NCBI RefSeq assembly: GCF_014207235.1
Contig: NZ_JACHDA010000004.1
Span: forward strand, 124,001-188,000
Source of the DNA: Sphingopyxis sp. JAI128
GTDB lineage: Bacteria; Pseudomonadota; Alphaproteobacteria; Sphingomonadales; Sphingomonadaceae
DNA: 64,000 nt
Direction: 5' to 3'
This document shows positions 42,811 to 52,516 of this stretch, in pieces. The notes under the pieces are model-generated. The model saw nothing but the letters and a program-made list of their open reading frames with translations. It did no database searches and had not been told where the DNA came from. Every line of letters begins with the position of its first letter. Positions within the stretch are counted from its first letter, which is position 1. Made by a program: the position numbers and the translations under genes.

Positions 42811-45800
42811 ATGATATCAGGCACCCATTTCCAGGTGTTGCTGGCCGCGACGGTTTCGGTCGCCGCGCTCGCGACGTCGCCCGCCATGGCACAGGACGAA
42901 GGCGACATCGTCGTCACCGGATCGCGCATCGCGAAAAGCGAGTTCGCCAGCGCCGACCCCATCCAGGTCATCGACCCCGAAACCGCAAAGTTGCAGGGGC
43001 AGGTCGAGCTTGCCGACGTGTTGCGGCAGGCGCCCGCGGCGCAGGGATCGATCCAGGTCACTTCGGCGATTTCGAACCGTTTTGTCGCGAATGGCGGCAA
43101 TGATGTGCAGTCGCTGTCGCTGCGCGGGCTGGGCGCCGAACGCACGCTGGTGCTGATCAACGGCCGCCGCGCGGGGCCCGCGGGCATTCGCGGGGCGGTA
43201 GCGCCCTTCGACCTCAACGTGCTTCCGCTGTCGGTCGTGCGGCAGGTCGAGATACTCAAAACCGGCGCGTCGTCGATCTATGGTTCGGACGCGGTCGCCG
43301 GGGTGGTCAACATCCTGACCCGCGACGACCTCGACGGCTTCGAGGGCGGCGGTTTCTCTTCGATCACCGAGCATGGCGGCGGCGAAAGCTACGGCGTCGA
43401 CACGAGCTTTGGCAAAAAATTCGATCGCGGGCATGTCTTTGCGACGGTCGATTATTTTCGCCAGCAGAATCTGACGCGGCGCGATCGCGATTTCCTCTTC
43501 TGCTCCGAAGAATATCTGAAGCGCGAGGCCGACGGCAGCCGCGCGGATATCGTCGATTTCCGCACCGGGCGCCCGGCGTGCAGCAGCACGCAGGCCAATA
43601 TGATCGTCTTCAGCGACTTTTCGGGGGTCGATGAAAATGGCTTTCCCACATTCGGCCCCGGGCTGATCGCGCCCAATGGACAGGCGATTTTTGCGGGCCA
43701 ATATGGCGCCGAATTTGCGGGCGTCGGCATCCCGATCAACGTCTATAACCCGATCGGCGTCGCCGGCCCGGACAATTTCTTCGGGGTCAATTTCGACGGC
43801 CCCTCGACCGGCGCGCTCAACCAGTTCGAGCCGGCCGAGCAGGATTCGGACGTCTTTTCGGAAGTCCGCCGCGTGAGTGCCTTTATCGAGGGCGCCTATG
43901 ACGTCACCGACGGCATTACCGCCTATGGCGAGTTCCTGTTCAGCAACCGCAAGTCGCATAACAACGGCGTCCAGCGGATCGAGCTCCAGCAATTTACCGG
44001 CGCATCGGTGTTGCCCTTTTTCTTCTGCGACCCGATCGCGTATAATTGCGATCCCACCGACATGGGCGATCCGCTCAACGGCGAGTTTGCGGGCAATCTG
44101 ATCCTGCGCCCGCGCGTGCTGGTGAAAAGCGAAAGTGCGGCCGACGTCGATTATTATCGCGGCGTGCTCGGGCTGCGTGGCGAATTAGGCGGTGGATGGA
44201 AATGGGATGTCCACGGCCAGCACAGCCGGTCGGACGCAAGCTATACGCAGGACGTCATCTATCAGGATTCGATCGCGTCGCAGACGCTGCGCACGCGCTC
44301 GTGCACGGGCACGCGGACGGCGATCCGCGACGTGCAGTGCATCGACATCGACTTTACCGACCCGCGCGTGCTGCGCGGCGATTTCACGCCCGAGGAGCGC
44401 GCCTTCCTGATGGGCCGCGAGACGGGCCGCACCCTGTTCAAGCAGACCTCGGCCGAGGCGCTGGTCACGGGCAAGCTGTTCACCCTGCCCGCGGGGCCGG
44501 TCGGCACGGCGTTCGGCGCCAATATCCGCCGCGACGAGATCGACGACACGCCGGGCGAGGCGACGCGTGCGGGCAATGTCGCGAACTTCACGACATCGGG
44601 CATCACTGCCGGCCGCACCGTGTCGAAGGAGCTGTTCGGCGAGATCGAGCTACCCTTGCTCGAAGGCGTGCCGATGATCGAGCGGCTGACGCTGTCGGGC
44701 GCCGCGCGCTATACGCATGTCGACGCGACCGCGCGCAGCGGTGCGCAGGACAGCTTCAGCGACACGACATGGAAGGTCGGCGCCGACTGGGCGGTGACCG
44801 ACTGGCTGCGCTTTCGCGGCACCTGGGGCACCTCGTTCCGCGCCCCGGCGCTGTTCGAACTTTTCCTTCAGGACCAGACGGGTTTCCTTGCTCAGCAGGA
44901 CATCGATCCGTGCATCCAGACCGCAGCGCGGCTCGCGATCGGCGCGATCAGCCAGCGTGTCTTCGACAATTGTGCTGCCGCCGGCATCGCCCCCGATTAT
45001 GTCGGGGGGCTCGGTCCCGTGACGATCACTTCGGGCGGCGGGCTCGGCCGGCTCAAGCCCGAAACCTCGACCGCGAAGACGGTGTCGGTCATCCTGACCC
45101 CCGACCTGTCGGGGGCGCTGTGGGGCGGGCTCAAGACGCGCCTTGCCGTCGACTATTTCGACATCAAGGTGAAGGACGAAATCACATTGCTCGGCGCGGC
45201 CAATATCCTGACCGGCTGCTATGATTCGGACAATTTCGCGACCGAAGCCTTTTGCGGCCTGTTCGCGCGTACCGCCACCGGGGCAGACGCGCAGAGCGTC
45301 GCGACGGTGACCGACCGTTATGTCAATGTCAGCCGCCAGCGCAATCGCGGCGTCGACCTGTCGCTGGCGGTCGACCAGGATCTTGGCCGGCTCGGCGCGC
45401 TCACCTTGCGCGCGCAGATGACCTGGCAGATCGAGGACAAGGTCGAGCTGTTCCCCGGCACGACGATCGACGACAATGGCAAGATCGGCAATCCGAAATG
45501 GGTCGGCGATTTCAGCCTCGGCTGGATGAAGGACGGCTGGACGCTCTTTTACGGGCTCGACGTCATCGGCGCGGCGTCGAACGAGAAGGATCTGCTCCGC
45601 GCGCAGGGCGGCGATGCCTGTCGCACCTCGAGCTTCCGCCCCGGCGGGCGCTTCTGCCCCGACGTCAGCGTGCCCGCGACCTTTTATCATTCGCTGTCGC
45701 TGAGCCGCGACGTCGCCGACCGCTTCCGCATCACGCTGGGGGTCGCGAACCTGTTCGACACCCCGCCGCCGCGCGTGTCGACCGTCGTCACCGCGACGCC

Positions 45801-45888
45801 GCCGGTGATCGGTCAGGCGCCGGCGTTCGGGACACAATATGATTATCTGGGACGCCGATTCTTTCTGGGCGTGCGCGGGAGGATTTGA
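42811..45888 (+). CDS. TonB-dependent outer-membrane receptor, large (1025 aa)
   Basis: Signal peptide to residue 27 (TSPAMA|QDE), then the TonB box GDIVVTGSRI. The plug domain has LVLINGRRAGPAG and the PLSVVRQVEILKTGASSIYGSDAVAGVVNILTR signature (about 143-176). The barrel is long, with six or more Cys in loops (ACSST, FFFCDP, YNCDP, SCTGTR, VQCID), enough for external disulfides. It ends in a strand FLGVRGRI. Such large receptors with the GRRAG plug are typical of sphingomonads taking up large or plant-derived molecules. GGAAAAAG precedes ATG 42811. No transporter is next to it; the ligand is unknown. Confidence 0.93.
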   Translation: MISGTHFQVLLAATVSVAALATSPAMAQDEGDIVVTGSRIAKSEFASADPIQVIDPETAKLQGQVELADVLRQAPAAQGSIQVTSAISNRFVANGGNDVQSLSLRGLGAERTLVLINGRRAGPAGIRGAVAPFDLNVLPLSVVRQVEILKTGASSIYGSDAVAGVVNILTRDDLDGFEGGGFSSITEHGGGESYGVDTSFGKKFDRGHVFATVDYFRQQNLTRRDRDFLFCSEEYLKREADGSRADIVDFRTGRPACSSTQANMIVFSDFSGVDENGFPTFGPGLIAPNGQAIFAGQYGAEFAGVGIPINVYNPIGVAGPDNFFGVNFDGPSTGALNQFEPAEQDSDVFSEVRRVSAFIEGAYDVTDGITAYGEFLFSNRKSHNNGVQRIELQQFTGASVLPFFFCDPIAYNCDPTDMGDPLNGEFAGNLILRPRVLVKSESAADVDYYRGVLGLRGELGGGWKWDVHGQHSRSDASYTQDVIYQDSIASQTLRTRSCTGTRTAIRDVQCIDIDFTDPRVLRGDFTPEERAFLMGRETGRTLFKQTSAEALVTGKLFTLPAGPVGTAFGANIRRDEIDDTPGEATRAGNVANFTTSGITAGRTVSKELFGEIELPLLEGVPMIERLTLSGAARYTHVDATARSGAQDSFSDTTWKVGADWAVTDWLRFRGTWGTSFRAPALFELFLQDQTGFLAQQDIDPCIQTAARLAIGAISQRVFDNCAAAGIAPDYVGGLGPVTITSGGGLGRLKPETSTAKTVSVILTPDLSGALWGGLKTRLAVDYFDIKVKDEITLLGAANILTGCYDSDNFATEAFCGLFARTATGADAQSVATVTDRYVNVSRQRNRGVDLSLAVDQDLGRLGALTLRAQMTWQIEDKVELFPGTTIDDNGKIGNPKWVGDFSLGWMKDGWTLFYGLDVIGAASNEKDLLRAQGGDACRTSSFRPGGRFCPDVSVPATFYHSLSLSRDVADRFRITLGVANLFDTPPPRVSTVVTATPPVIGQAPAFGTQYDYLGRRFFLGVRGRI

Positions 45889-45977
45889 CCGGGCGCCGGT
45901 TTGGCGCCGGCGTTTGGACATCTGCGGCGGATCGGTCGCCCGATGTCGGTTTTGGGGTAGGCTGGCAGCCACCGCCG

Positions 45978-46135
45978 GTGACGCTGCCCAAAGGTCAGTA
46001 AAAGTCAGCCCTGTGCGTCGTCCGATTGACGGCCGCGGGGATGCGGGGCGCACCCGGCTGCGCTCACATGAACCAGCCGGTATGAAGGCTGGCATGGCCG
46101 GATATTGTAGGAAAGGGCTTTTTTGCAGGCGCCGG
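45978..46135 (+). repeat. Dispersed two-block repeat, copy 2
   Basis: Same block A (GTGACGCTGCCCAAAGGTCA and on to CCTGTGCG) and block B (CCGGTATGAAGGCTGGCATG, TTGTAGGAAAG, TGCAGGCGCCGG) as 12879-13072, same order and strand, with a shorter middle. Followed at once by a palindromic unit, as copy 1 is. Confidence 0.85.
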
Positions 46136-46140
46136 GGTGG

Positions 46141-46180
46141 AATATCCTCCCCATGGCTGCGCCACAGGGAGGATTAAGGA
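46141..46180. repeat. REP-like palindrome unit
   Basis: AATATCCTCCCCATGGCTGC followed by GCCACAGGGAGGATTA. The arms CCTCCC and GGGAGG pair; the loop CATGGCTGCGCCAC matches the unit at 13165-13185. Confidence 0.6.
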
Positions 46181-46347
46181 CTGCAATCGGCCGAAAGCCG
46201 GCCTTCCAGTCCCGGCATGCGGAAAGCGTTTCTGCATCCGCGGCCTGAACTCGAATTTGGCGGGGCCGAAGGAAGCGGCAGGTCATGCACCCTGAGACAA
46301 GTTCGGGATGGCAATGCTGAAAAGGTCGCCTTAAGCGCGGAGCCCGG

Positions 46348-46923
46348 CTAGCCCGCGGGCACGGGGACGATCACGCCGCAGGCGATGCGATCGCCGCTGT
46401 TGCCGCTGGGATCGGTCCGGTAGTCGTCGGGACCGGCATGGATGACGAAGGCGGCGCCATCGGCATCGATCATCCCGCCTTCGCCGAGCAGGCGCGTACC
46501 GACCAGCTGGAAGGAGGCGCGGCCGATCGTGTCGGGTTCGACGACGAGGTTGGGCAGGTCGCCATGATGCGCCCCCATCGGATTGTCGCGGCCATGCTGG
46601 GCACCCGTCGGGTTCCAGTGCGGGCCGGCGCTGGTGAATTTGGGCGCATCGCAGCGGCCCACGGCATGGACGTGCATGCCATAGGTGCCGGTGCCGAAAC
46701 CGCGCGCGACGACCTCGAGCCGCAATCCGCTGCCGTCCTTGAAAATATCGACACGGCCGCGATCGGCGCCGCGCGCGTCGGTCAGTTCGGCCCGGGCGTC
46801 GGGGACGGGAAGATCGGCGGCGGGATCCTTGCCCCCCATGCCCGCGCAGCCGGCGAGCGCGAACGCGCCGATCAGGGCGAGCGCCCCGGTCATGGTCTGT
46901 TTGCGGCGCGAACCCATCGTCAT
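46348..46923 (-). CDS. sodC: Cu/Zn superoxide dismutase, lipoprotein
   Basis: 191 aa. A lipobox FALAGC puts the mature protein on a lipid anchor in the periplasm. SodC ligands are visible: HVHAVG (copper), the bridging His in AGPHWNPTGAQHG (about 102), HHGDLPNL, and Asp in VIHAGPDDYRTD (zinc/copper). Cys in GRCDA and in RIACGVI form the standard intramolecular disulfide. It destroys superoxide at the envelope. Divergent from the alpha/beta hydrolase with 181 bp between. Confidence 0.96.
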   Translation of the reverse strand: MTMGSRRKQTMTGALALIGAFALAGCAGMGGKDPAADLPVPDARAELTDARGADRGRVDIFKDGSGLRLEVVARGFGTGTYGMHVHAVGRCDAPKFTSAGPHWNPTGAQHGRDNPMGAHHGDLPNLVVEPDTIGRASFQLVGTRLLGEGGMIDADGAAFVIHAGPDDYRTDPSGNSGDRIACGVIVPVPAG

Positions 46924-47104
46924 TATCTTGCTCCCTGTCGATCGAGGCCGGAATCAAAACGTCCTTCCGTCGCGTTTCGATCCCTTCGGCGCAACGATGG
47001 CGCGTTTCGGCGCAAGTTCCAAGGGGATAAGTCGGCTTCGGCGTCCGCAAGGCGCCCGGCTGCCCGGTTGCGCAAGTCCGCGCGAAGCGGGTAAGGGCGA
47101 AGCC

Positions 47105-47857
47105 ATGACCATCGAACCGCAATTTTTCGAGGCGCGCGACGGCGTGCGGCTGGCGTGGCGCGCGACGGGCGAGGGCGCGCCTATCATCCTGCTCCACGGG
47201 CTGTTTTCGAATGCCGAGGTCAACTGGATCAAATTCGGCACCGCGGCGCGCGTCGCCGCCGAAGGCTATCGCGTGATCATGCCCGACCTGCGCGTCCACG
47301 GGGCGAGCGACGCGCCGCACGAGGCGGAATTTTACCCGCCCGACGTGCTGGTACATGATCTTGAAGACCTGGTCGCGCACCTCGGCCTGGGCGATTTCGA
47401 CCTTGGCGGCTTTTCGCTCGGCGCGCGGACGAGCGCGCGCGCCGTCGTCGCGGGGATGAGGCCGCGCCGGCTGATCCTTGGCGGCATGGGGCTTGCGGGA
47501 CTGGCGGGCTGGCAGCGGCGCGGGCGCTTTTTCAAGCGCGTGATTGCCGAATATGAAAGTGCGAAGCGCGGCGACGACACCTGGTTGTCGATCCAGTTCA
47601 TGAAGACGATGAAGGTCGATCGTATCGCGGCGGGGTACCTGCTCGACAGTTTTACCGACACGACGCCCGCGATGCTCGCGGCGCTGACGATGCCCACGCT
47701 CGTCGTCTGCGGCGAGCAGGACCAGGACAATGGTTCGGCGGAGGAACTGGTCGCGGCGCTGCCCGACGCGCGGCTGGCGACGGTTCCGGGCACGCATATG
47801 TCGAGCGTGACCGAAGCCGCTCTGGGCGAGGCGATCGCGGCGTTCCTGACGGCTTGA
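47105..47857 (+). CDS. Alpha/beta-hydrolase
   Basis: 250 aa. Oxyanion loop ILLHGLFSN, nucleophile elbow GGFSLGA (Ser about 107), Asp in VVCGEQDQDNG and His in GTHMSSV near the end complete the catalytic triad. No signal peptide. The GMRPRRLILGGMG segment is like many uncharacterised sphingomonad lactonases/esterases. The substrate cannot be told. The long frame extending upstream to 46685 is opposite sodC and has no ribosome site, so ATG 47105 is used. Confidence 0.9.
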   Translation: MTIEPQFFEARDGVRLAWRATGEGAPIILLHGLFSNAEVNWIKFGTAARVAAEGYRVIMPDLRVHGASDAPHEAEFYPPDVLVHDLEDLVAHLGLGDFDLGGFSLGARTSARAVVAGMRPRRLILGGMGLAGLAGWQRRGRFFKRVIAEYESAKRGDDTWLSIQFMKTMKVDRIAAGYLLDSFTDTTPAMLAALTMPTLVVCGEQDQDNGSAEELVAALPDARLATVPGTHMSSVTEAALGEAIAAFLTA

Positions 47858-47933
47858 CCCGGCGCGCGGCGGGCGCCAAGCTGTTCGTATCGCGCCACAG
47901 AGCGTATTCAGAATAATTCAGAGGACGCACCCC

Positions 47934-49769
47934 ATGAAAGCCATGATTTCGACGCTGTCGCTTGCCCTGTCGCTCGCGATAGCAGCCCCTGCGCTTGCGC
48001 AGGCGGCCCCCGCCAAGCCTGCCGCAGCGCCGACCGCGGCCGATGCCGACGCCTTTATCGCCGCCGCCGAAAAGGATCTGTTCGATTATACGGTCGAGGC
48101 GAGCCAGGTGAATTGGGTCAACGCGACCTATATCACCGAGGACACCGATGCGATGGCGGCACGGATCAACGCTGTGGGGACCGAAAAATCGGTCAAATAT
48201 GCGCTGGAAGCCGCCAAATATAAGGATGTGCCGGGGCTGAGCGCCGATACCAAGCGCAAGCTCGACATCCTGCGCACCGGCCTTGTCCTTCCCGCGCCGA
48301 CCAAGCCCGGCGCCGCGACCGAACTCAACCAGATCGCGACCGATCTCCAGTCGCAATATGGCAAGGGTCGCGGCACGCTGAACGGCAAGGAAATTTCGGG
48401 TTCGGACATCGAGGCCGAGATGGGCAATCTCGAGAACACGCCCGCCCAGTTCGCCGAAATGTGGACGAGCTGGCACGATAATGTCGGCGCGCCGATGAAG
48501 GACGATTATGCCCGCATGGTGGCGATCGCCAACGAGGGGGCGAAGGAGTTGGGCTTTGCCGACACCGGCGCGATGTGGCGGTCGGGTTACGACATGTCGC
48601 CCGAGGAATTCGCGAGGACGACCGAGCGTTTGTGGCAGGAAGTGAAGCCGCTCTATCTCGCGCTCCACACCTATGTCCGCTGGAAGCTCAACGAGAAATA
48701 TGGCGATGCGGTGCAGCCCAAGACCGGCCCGATCCGCGCCGACCTGCTCGGCAACATGTGGGCGCAGGAATGGGGCAATATCTATCCGCTCGTCGCCCCC
48801 GCGGGCGCCGGCGACCTCGGCTATGACGTGGGCGACCTGCTCACCGCGCAGGGCAAGACGCCGATCGACATGGTGAAGGCGGGCGAGAATTTCTATTCGT
48901 CGCTGGGCATGGCGCCGCTGCCCGAAACCTTCTGGAAGCGCAGCCAGTTCCTGAAACCCGCCGACCGCGAGGTCATCTGTCACGCGTCGGCGTGGGATAT
49001 CGACAACAAGGACGATATCCGCATCAAGATGTGCATCAAGGTGAACGCCGACGACTTCACGACGATCCATCACGAGTTGGGGCATAATTATTATCAGCGC
49101 GCCTATAACAAGCAGCCGTTCCTCTATCTGAACGGCGCGAACGACGGTTTCCACGAAGCGATCGGCGATTTCGTCGCGCTGTCGATCACGCCGCAATATC
49201 TGGTCGACATCGGGCTGCTCGACAAGGCGAAGGTGCCGAGCGCCGACAAGGATATCGGCCTTTTGCTCCGTCAGGCGATGGACAAGGTGGCGTTCCTGCC
49301 GTTCGGCCTGCTCGTCGACCGCTGGCGCTGGGGCGTCTTCGACGGCACGATCAAGCCCGCCGATTACAACCAGGCGTGGACGCAGTTGCGCACCCAATAT
49401 CAGGGCATCGTGCCGCCGGGCGAGCGTCCCGCCAATGCATTCGACGCGGGGGCGAAATATCATATCCCGGGGAACACGCCCTATACGCGCTATTTCCTCG
49501 CGCGCATCCTGCAGTTCCAATTCTACGAAGCCGCGTGCAAGCAGGCGGGATGGACGGGCCCGCTCCACCGCTGTTCCTTCTATGGCAACAAGGAGGTGGG
49601 CGCGAAGCTCAATGCGATGCTCGAAATGGGGGCGTCGAAGCCCTGGCCCGACGCGCTCGAAGCCTTTACCGGCAATCGCGATATGTCGGGCAAGGCGATG
49701 GCCGACTATTTCGCGCCGCTGAAAACGTGGCTCGACGAACAGAATAAAGGCAAGCCGTCGGGCTGGTAA
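47934..49769 (+). CDS. M2-family peptidyl-dipeptidase (ACE-like)
   Basis: 611 aa. A signal peptide ends at ALAQA (about 23). The zinc motif HHELGH (HEXXH) is at about 378-383, and the third ligand is Glu in NDGFHEAIGDF (about 407). Long helical N-terminal lid with the ADAFIAAAEKDLFDYTVEASQVNWVNATYI start typical of the M2 family, whose best known member is angiotensin-converting enzyme. It should release dipeptides from the C-termini of peptides in the periplasm. Whole length close to a single ACE catalytic domain. Gene stands alone with its own ribosome site. Confidence 0.96.
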   Translation: MKAMISTLSLALSLAIAAPALAQAAPAKPAAAPTAADADAFIAAAEKDLFDYTVEASQVNWVNATYITEDTDAMAARINAVGTEKSVKYALEAAKYKDVPGLSADTKRKLDILRTGLVLPAPTKPGAATELNQIATDLQSQYGKGRGTLNGKEISGSDIEAEMGNLENTPAQFAEMWTSWHDNVGAPMKDDYARMVAIANEGAKELGFADTGAMWRSGYDMSPEEFARTTERLWQEVKPLYLALHTYVRWKLNEKYGDAVQPKTGPIRADLLGNMWAQEWGNIYPLVAPAGAGDLGYDVGDLLTAQGKTPIDMVKAGENFYSSLGMAPLPETFWKRSQFLKPADREVICHASAWDIDNKDDIRIKMCIKVNADDFTTIHHELGHNYYQRAYNKQPFLYLNGANDGFHEAIGDFVALSITPQYLVDIGLLDKAKVPSADKDIGLLLRQAMDKVAFLPFGLLVDRWRWGVFDGTIKPADYNQAWTQLRTQYQGIVPPGERPANAFDAGAKYHIPGNTPYTRYFLARILQFQFYEAACKQAGWTGPLHRCSFYGNKEVGAKLNAMLEMGASKPWPDALEAFTGNRDMSGKAMADYFAPLKTWLDEQNKGKPSGW

Positions 49770-49881
49770 AAGCGGCAAAGCGACAATCGAGGGGCCGGGG
49801 GGTGACACCTTCGGCCCCTGGTGTTCGGGACTGCGGGCAAGGGGGCTGGACAAGCCCGCGCGGGTCTGGTGAAGGCCGGGC

Positions 49882-50595
49882 ATGGCCGATGTCAAACTGC
49901 ATCCCGACTGGCTCGCGGCGATCGGCGGCGAGTTCGAGCAGCCCTATATGGCGGCGCTCAAGCAGTTCCTCGCGGACGAGCGCGCGAAGGGTAAGACGAT
50001 CTTTCCGCGGCCGCGCGACTGGTTCGCCGCGCTCGACGCGACACCGCCGCAGCAGGTGCGCGTCGTGATATTGGGGCAGGACCCCTATCATGGCCCTGGG
50101 CAGGCGCATGGGCTGTGCTTTTCGGTGCAGCCGGGGGTGCGGACGCCGCCCAGCCTCGTCAATATCTATAAGGAGTTGCGCAGCGACCTCGGCATCCCGC
50201 CCGCACCGCACGGCAATCTGAAGCATTGGGCGGAGCAGGGCGTGCTGCTGCTCAACAACTGCCTGACGGTCGAGAGCGGCATGGCGGCGTCGCACCAGGG
50301 CAAGGGGTGGGAAAAATTCACCGATGCGGCGGTCGCGGCGGTCGCGGCCGACCCGGCGCCCAAGGTGTTCATCCTGTGGGGCAGCCATGCGCAGAAAAAG
50401 GCCGCGAATGTCACGGGGCTGGCGGCCGGAAGCCCGCACCTGGTGCTGCGCGCGCCGCACCCGTCGCCGCTGTCGGCGCATAACGGCTTTTTCGGCTCGC
50501 GGCCGTTCAGCCAGACGAATGAATTTCTGGAGGCGCAGGGGCGCGGGGGCATCGACTGGCGATTGCCCGATACGGTGGACGCCGCCGACGCATGA
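49882..50595 (+). CDS. ung: Uracil-DNA glycosylase
   Basis: 237 aa, family 1. The water-activating loop GQDPYHG is at about 64-70, [13 protein letters not shown] follows, and the DNA-binding loop [18 protein letters not shown] is at about 193-210. Removes uracil from DNA. The stop overlaps the next start (ATGA), so it is coupled to a TauE-type permease, an unexpected partner. Confidence 0.98.
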   Translation: MADVKLHPDWLAAIGGEFEQPYMAALKQFLADERAKGKTIFPRPRDWFAALDATPPQQVRVVILGQDPYHGPGQAHGLCFSVQPGVRTPPSLVNIYKELRSDLGIPPAPHGNLKHWAEQGVLLLNNCLTVESGMAASHQGKGWEKFTDAAVAAVAADPAPKVFILWGSHAQKKAANVTGLAAGSPHLVLRAPHPSPLSAHNGFFGSRPFSQTNEFLEAQGRGGIDWRLPDTVDAADA

Positions 50596-51350
50596 ACCTG
50601 CTCTCCGACCCTCTGACGCTGATCGTGGTCGTCGCCGCGGTGATCCTGCTCGGACTCGCCAAGGGCGGCCTGTCGGGCGTCGGGGCGCTCGCGACCCCGC
50701 TCGTTGCATTGGTGCTGCCGCCGACGATCGCCGCGGCGCTGCTCCTCCCCATCCTGATCGTGCAGGACGTCGTCAGCGTCTGGTCGTTCCGCAAGACGTG
50801 GGACGGCTGGGTGATCGCGTGGATGCTGCCCGGCGCCGCCGTCGGCATCGCGGCGGGCTATCTTTATGCCGAGCGTGTCGACGAGGCGAAGCTGATGGCG
50901 GCATTGGGCGCGATCACGCTGGCGTTCGGGCTTTACCGGCTGTGGGTCGAGCGCGGTGGGCGCGTCGTCGCGGCATCGACCTCGCCGGGCTGGGTCGGCA
51001 GCCTGTTCGGGGTCGCGACGGGATTCACCAGCCAGATCGCGCATGCCGGCGGGCCGCCGTTCCAGATGTGGGTAACGCCGCGCCGCCTGCCACACCTTGT
51101 CTTTGTCGGCACAAGCTCGATCCTGTTCGCAGCGATCAACTGGATGAAGGTGCCGGCCTATATCGCGCTCGGCGCCTTTCCGCACGCGGTGCTGGTCGCC
51201 GCGCTGCTGCTGATGCCGCTGGCGATCGGTTCGACCTTGCTGACCGTGCGCTGGCTGAAGCGCATCGATGGCGCGCGTTTCTATGTTATCATCTACCTGC
51301 TGATGGTCCTGCTTGGCGCCAAGCTGGTGTGGGATGGGATCGCGGGCTGA
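50592..51350 (+). CDS. TauE/SafE-family membrane permease
   Basis: 252 aa with seven or eight transmembrane helices. [20 protein letters not shown] near the N-terminus and [17 protein letters not shown] in the middle are the two family repeats. Members export or import sulfite, sulfonates or organic anions; no specificity is visible. Overlaps ung by 4 bases (ATGA). Confidence 0.92.
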   Translation: MNLLSDPLTLIVVVAAVILLGLAKGGLSGVGALATPLVALVLPPTIAAALLLPILIVQDVVSVWSFRKTWDGWVIAWMLPGAAVGIAAGYLYAERVDEAKLMAALGAITLAFGLYRLWVERGGRVVAASTSPGWVGSLFGVATGFTSQIAHAGGPPFQMWVTPRRLPHLVFVGTSSILFAAINWMKVPAYIALGAFPHAVLVAALLLMPLAIGSTLLTVRWLKRIDGARFYVIIYLLMVLLGAKLVWDGIAG

Positions 51351-51366
51351 CGCTGGAGGCGGATCG

Positions 51367-51648
51367 ATGGTGCAGGCACGATGGAACGGCGCAGTGATCG
51401 CCGACAGCGACGATACGGTCGTCGTCGAGGGCAATCATTATTTCCCGCGCGATGCGGTCGATGCGGGCGTGTTGTCGGACAGCGCCACGACGAGCATCTG
51501 TCCGTGGAAGGGGCTGGCGCATTATCATCATGTCACCGTCGATGGAGAGGTGAACAGGGACTCCGCCTGGTATTATCCCGACCCCAAGGAGGCGGCCGGG
51601 GCGATCCGTGATCGCATCGCCTTCTGGAAAGGCGTCGAGGTCGGCTGA
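51367..51648 (+). CDS. DUF427 domain protein
   Basis: 93 aa. [26 protein letters not shown] and [15 protein letters not shown] with YYPDPKEAA are the DUF427 core (a small beta-tent fold) of unknown role. The CPWKG Cys is conserved in the family. TGGAGG lies 7 bases before ATG 51367. Follows the permease by 16 bp. Confidence 0.92.
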   Translation: MVQARWNGAVIADSDDTVVVEGNHYFPRDAVDAGVLSDSATTSICPWKGLAHYHHVTVDGEVNRDSAWYYPDPKEAAGAIRDRIAFWKGVEVG

Positions 51649-51658
51649 CCTTCGGCCC

Positions 51659-52120
51659 ATGACGCCTATGATCCAGATCCTTGTCGATGCCGACGCCTGT
51701 CCGGTGAAGGACGAAATCTATCGCGTCGCCTGGCGGCACGAGGTCGCGGTGAAGGTCGTGAGCAACAGCCGGCTGCGCGTGCCCGAGCATCCGCTGGTCG
51801 AGCGCATCACCGTGTCCGACGGCTTCGATGCCGCCGACGACTGGATCGCCGCAGCCGCGAATCCGCAGAGCATCGTCGTCACCGCCGACATCTTGCTGGC
51901 CGACCGCGCCTTGAAAGCGGGCGCGATCGTGATCGGCCCGAACGGCAAGCCCTTCACCCTGGCGTCGATCGGCCCCGCGATCGCGACGCGCGCGATCATG
52001 GCCGACCTGCGTTCAGGAATGGGCGAGAATATGGGCGGGCCGCCGCCATTTTCGAAAGCCGACCGCTCGCAATTCCTGCAGGCGCTCGATGCCGCGCTGG
52101 TCCGGCTGAAGCGCGGATAG
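51659..52120 (+). CDS. yaiI: YaiI/YqxD-family protein (DUF188)
   Basis: 153 aa. [18 protein letters not shown] opens a PIN-like/NYN-like fold with acidic residues, and GADDWI-like [20 protein letters not shown], and [23 protein letters not shown] close the family signature. The role is unknown; a nuclease function has been guessed from the PIN-like acids. The second ATG (51668) could also serve. Gap to DUF427 is 10 bp. Confidence 0.95.
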   Translation: MTPMIQILVDADACPVKDEIYRVAWRHEVAVKVVSNSRLRVPEHPLVERITVSDGFDAADDWIAAAANPQSIVVTADILLADRALKAGAIVIGPNGKPFTLASIGPAIATRAIMADLRSGMGENMGGPPPFSKADRSQFLQALDAALVRLKRG

Positions 52121-52274
52121 AATTTTCTTTTCTTTCTTTTCAGTGGCTTGTGAAAATTATTCGCGCCAGTGACCGCGATCACCGCGGCGCGCCCGGTCGC
52201 GCGGCATAAGCGGGTCATCGGGGACGCCCCGAGCCAGTTTCAAAAGATCCGAACCGATTTGAAAGGAAATGACC

Positions 52275-52460
52275 ATGACCAAGAAGATGATTTTCGCACC
52301 CGTGCTCGCCCTCTCCCTCCTCGCTTCGGCGACCCCCGCGATGGCGCAGTCGGCGCAACCCGCGCAGGGCGGCATGACGGTGACCTCGAACCCCTTTCAG
52401 ATCTTGATCGGGCTGCTGCTTCCCGCCGTGCAGAAGGTGCGCGAAGCCGCGGCGCGCTGA
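52275..52460 (+). CDS. Secreted 61-aa peptide with DUF1559-like C-terminus
   Basis: Signal peptide MTKKMIFAPVLALSLLASAT to PAMA, then about 37 residues ending ILIGLLLPAVQKVREAAAR and a stop. That final string matches, as I recall it, the conserved N-terminal core of planctomycete DUF1559 pilin-like proteins, where it follows a FTLIELLV prepilin helix. Here the Sec signal replaces the prepilin leader and the globular part is missing. AAAGGA lies 8 bases before ATG 52275 (the earlier ATG at 52269 is too close). It is flanked by a 150-bp spacer and a hairpin (52517-52549), so it seems to be its own unit. Function unknown. Confidence 0.7.
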   Translation: MTKKMIFAPVLALSLLASATPAMAQSAQPAQGGMTVTSNPFQILIGLLLPAVQKVREAAAR

Positions 52461-52516
52461 CGCGACCCGCACCACTCGCATCGGGGCCGGTTCGACCAGA
52501 CCGGTCCCACGCCGCA

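Larger units (their letters stand above)
45889..46347. other. Intergenic region with repeats, 459 bp
   Basis: No supported gene. It holds copy 2 of the dispersed repeat (45978-46135), a palindromic unit (46141-46180), and near 46290 the CCTGAGACAAGTTCGGGATG motif, a half unit of the CCTGAA/G-ACAAGTTC repeat type scattered in sphingomonads. Short frames through this stretch follow the repeat. GGCGCCGG...CGCCGG hairpins right after the TonB gene could end its transcript, but no T run follows. Confidence 0.7.

Noticed and set aside
44650-46095. 481-codon frame on the minus strand sharing a peptide with a short frame near 13 kb
   Set aside because: The shared peptide comes from the dispersed DNA repeat, and the rest lies opposite a TonB receptor.
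51608-51658. Longer start of the YaiI-like protein
   Set aside because: Overlaps the DUF427 end and the added residues are unlike the family, which begins at [13 protein letters not shown].
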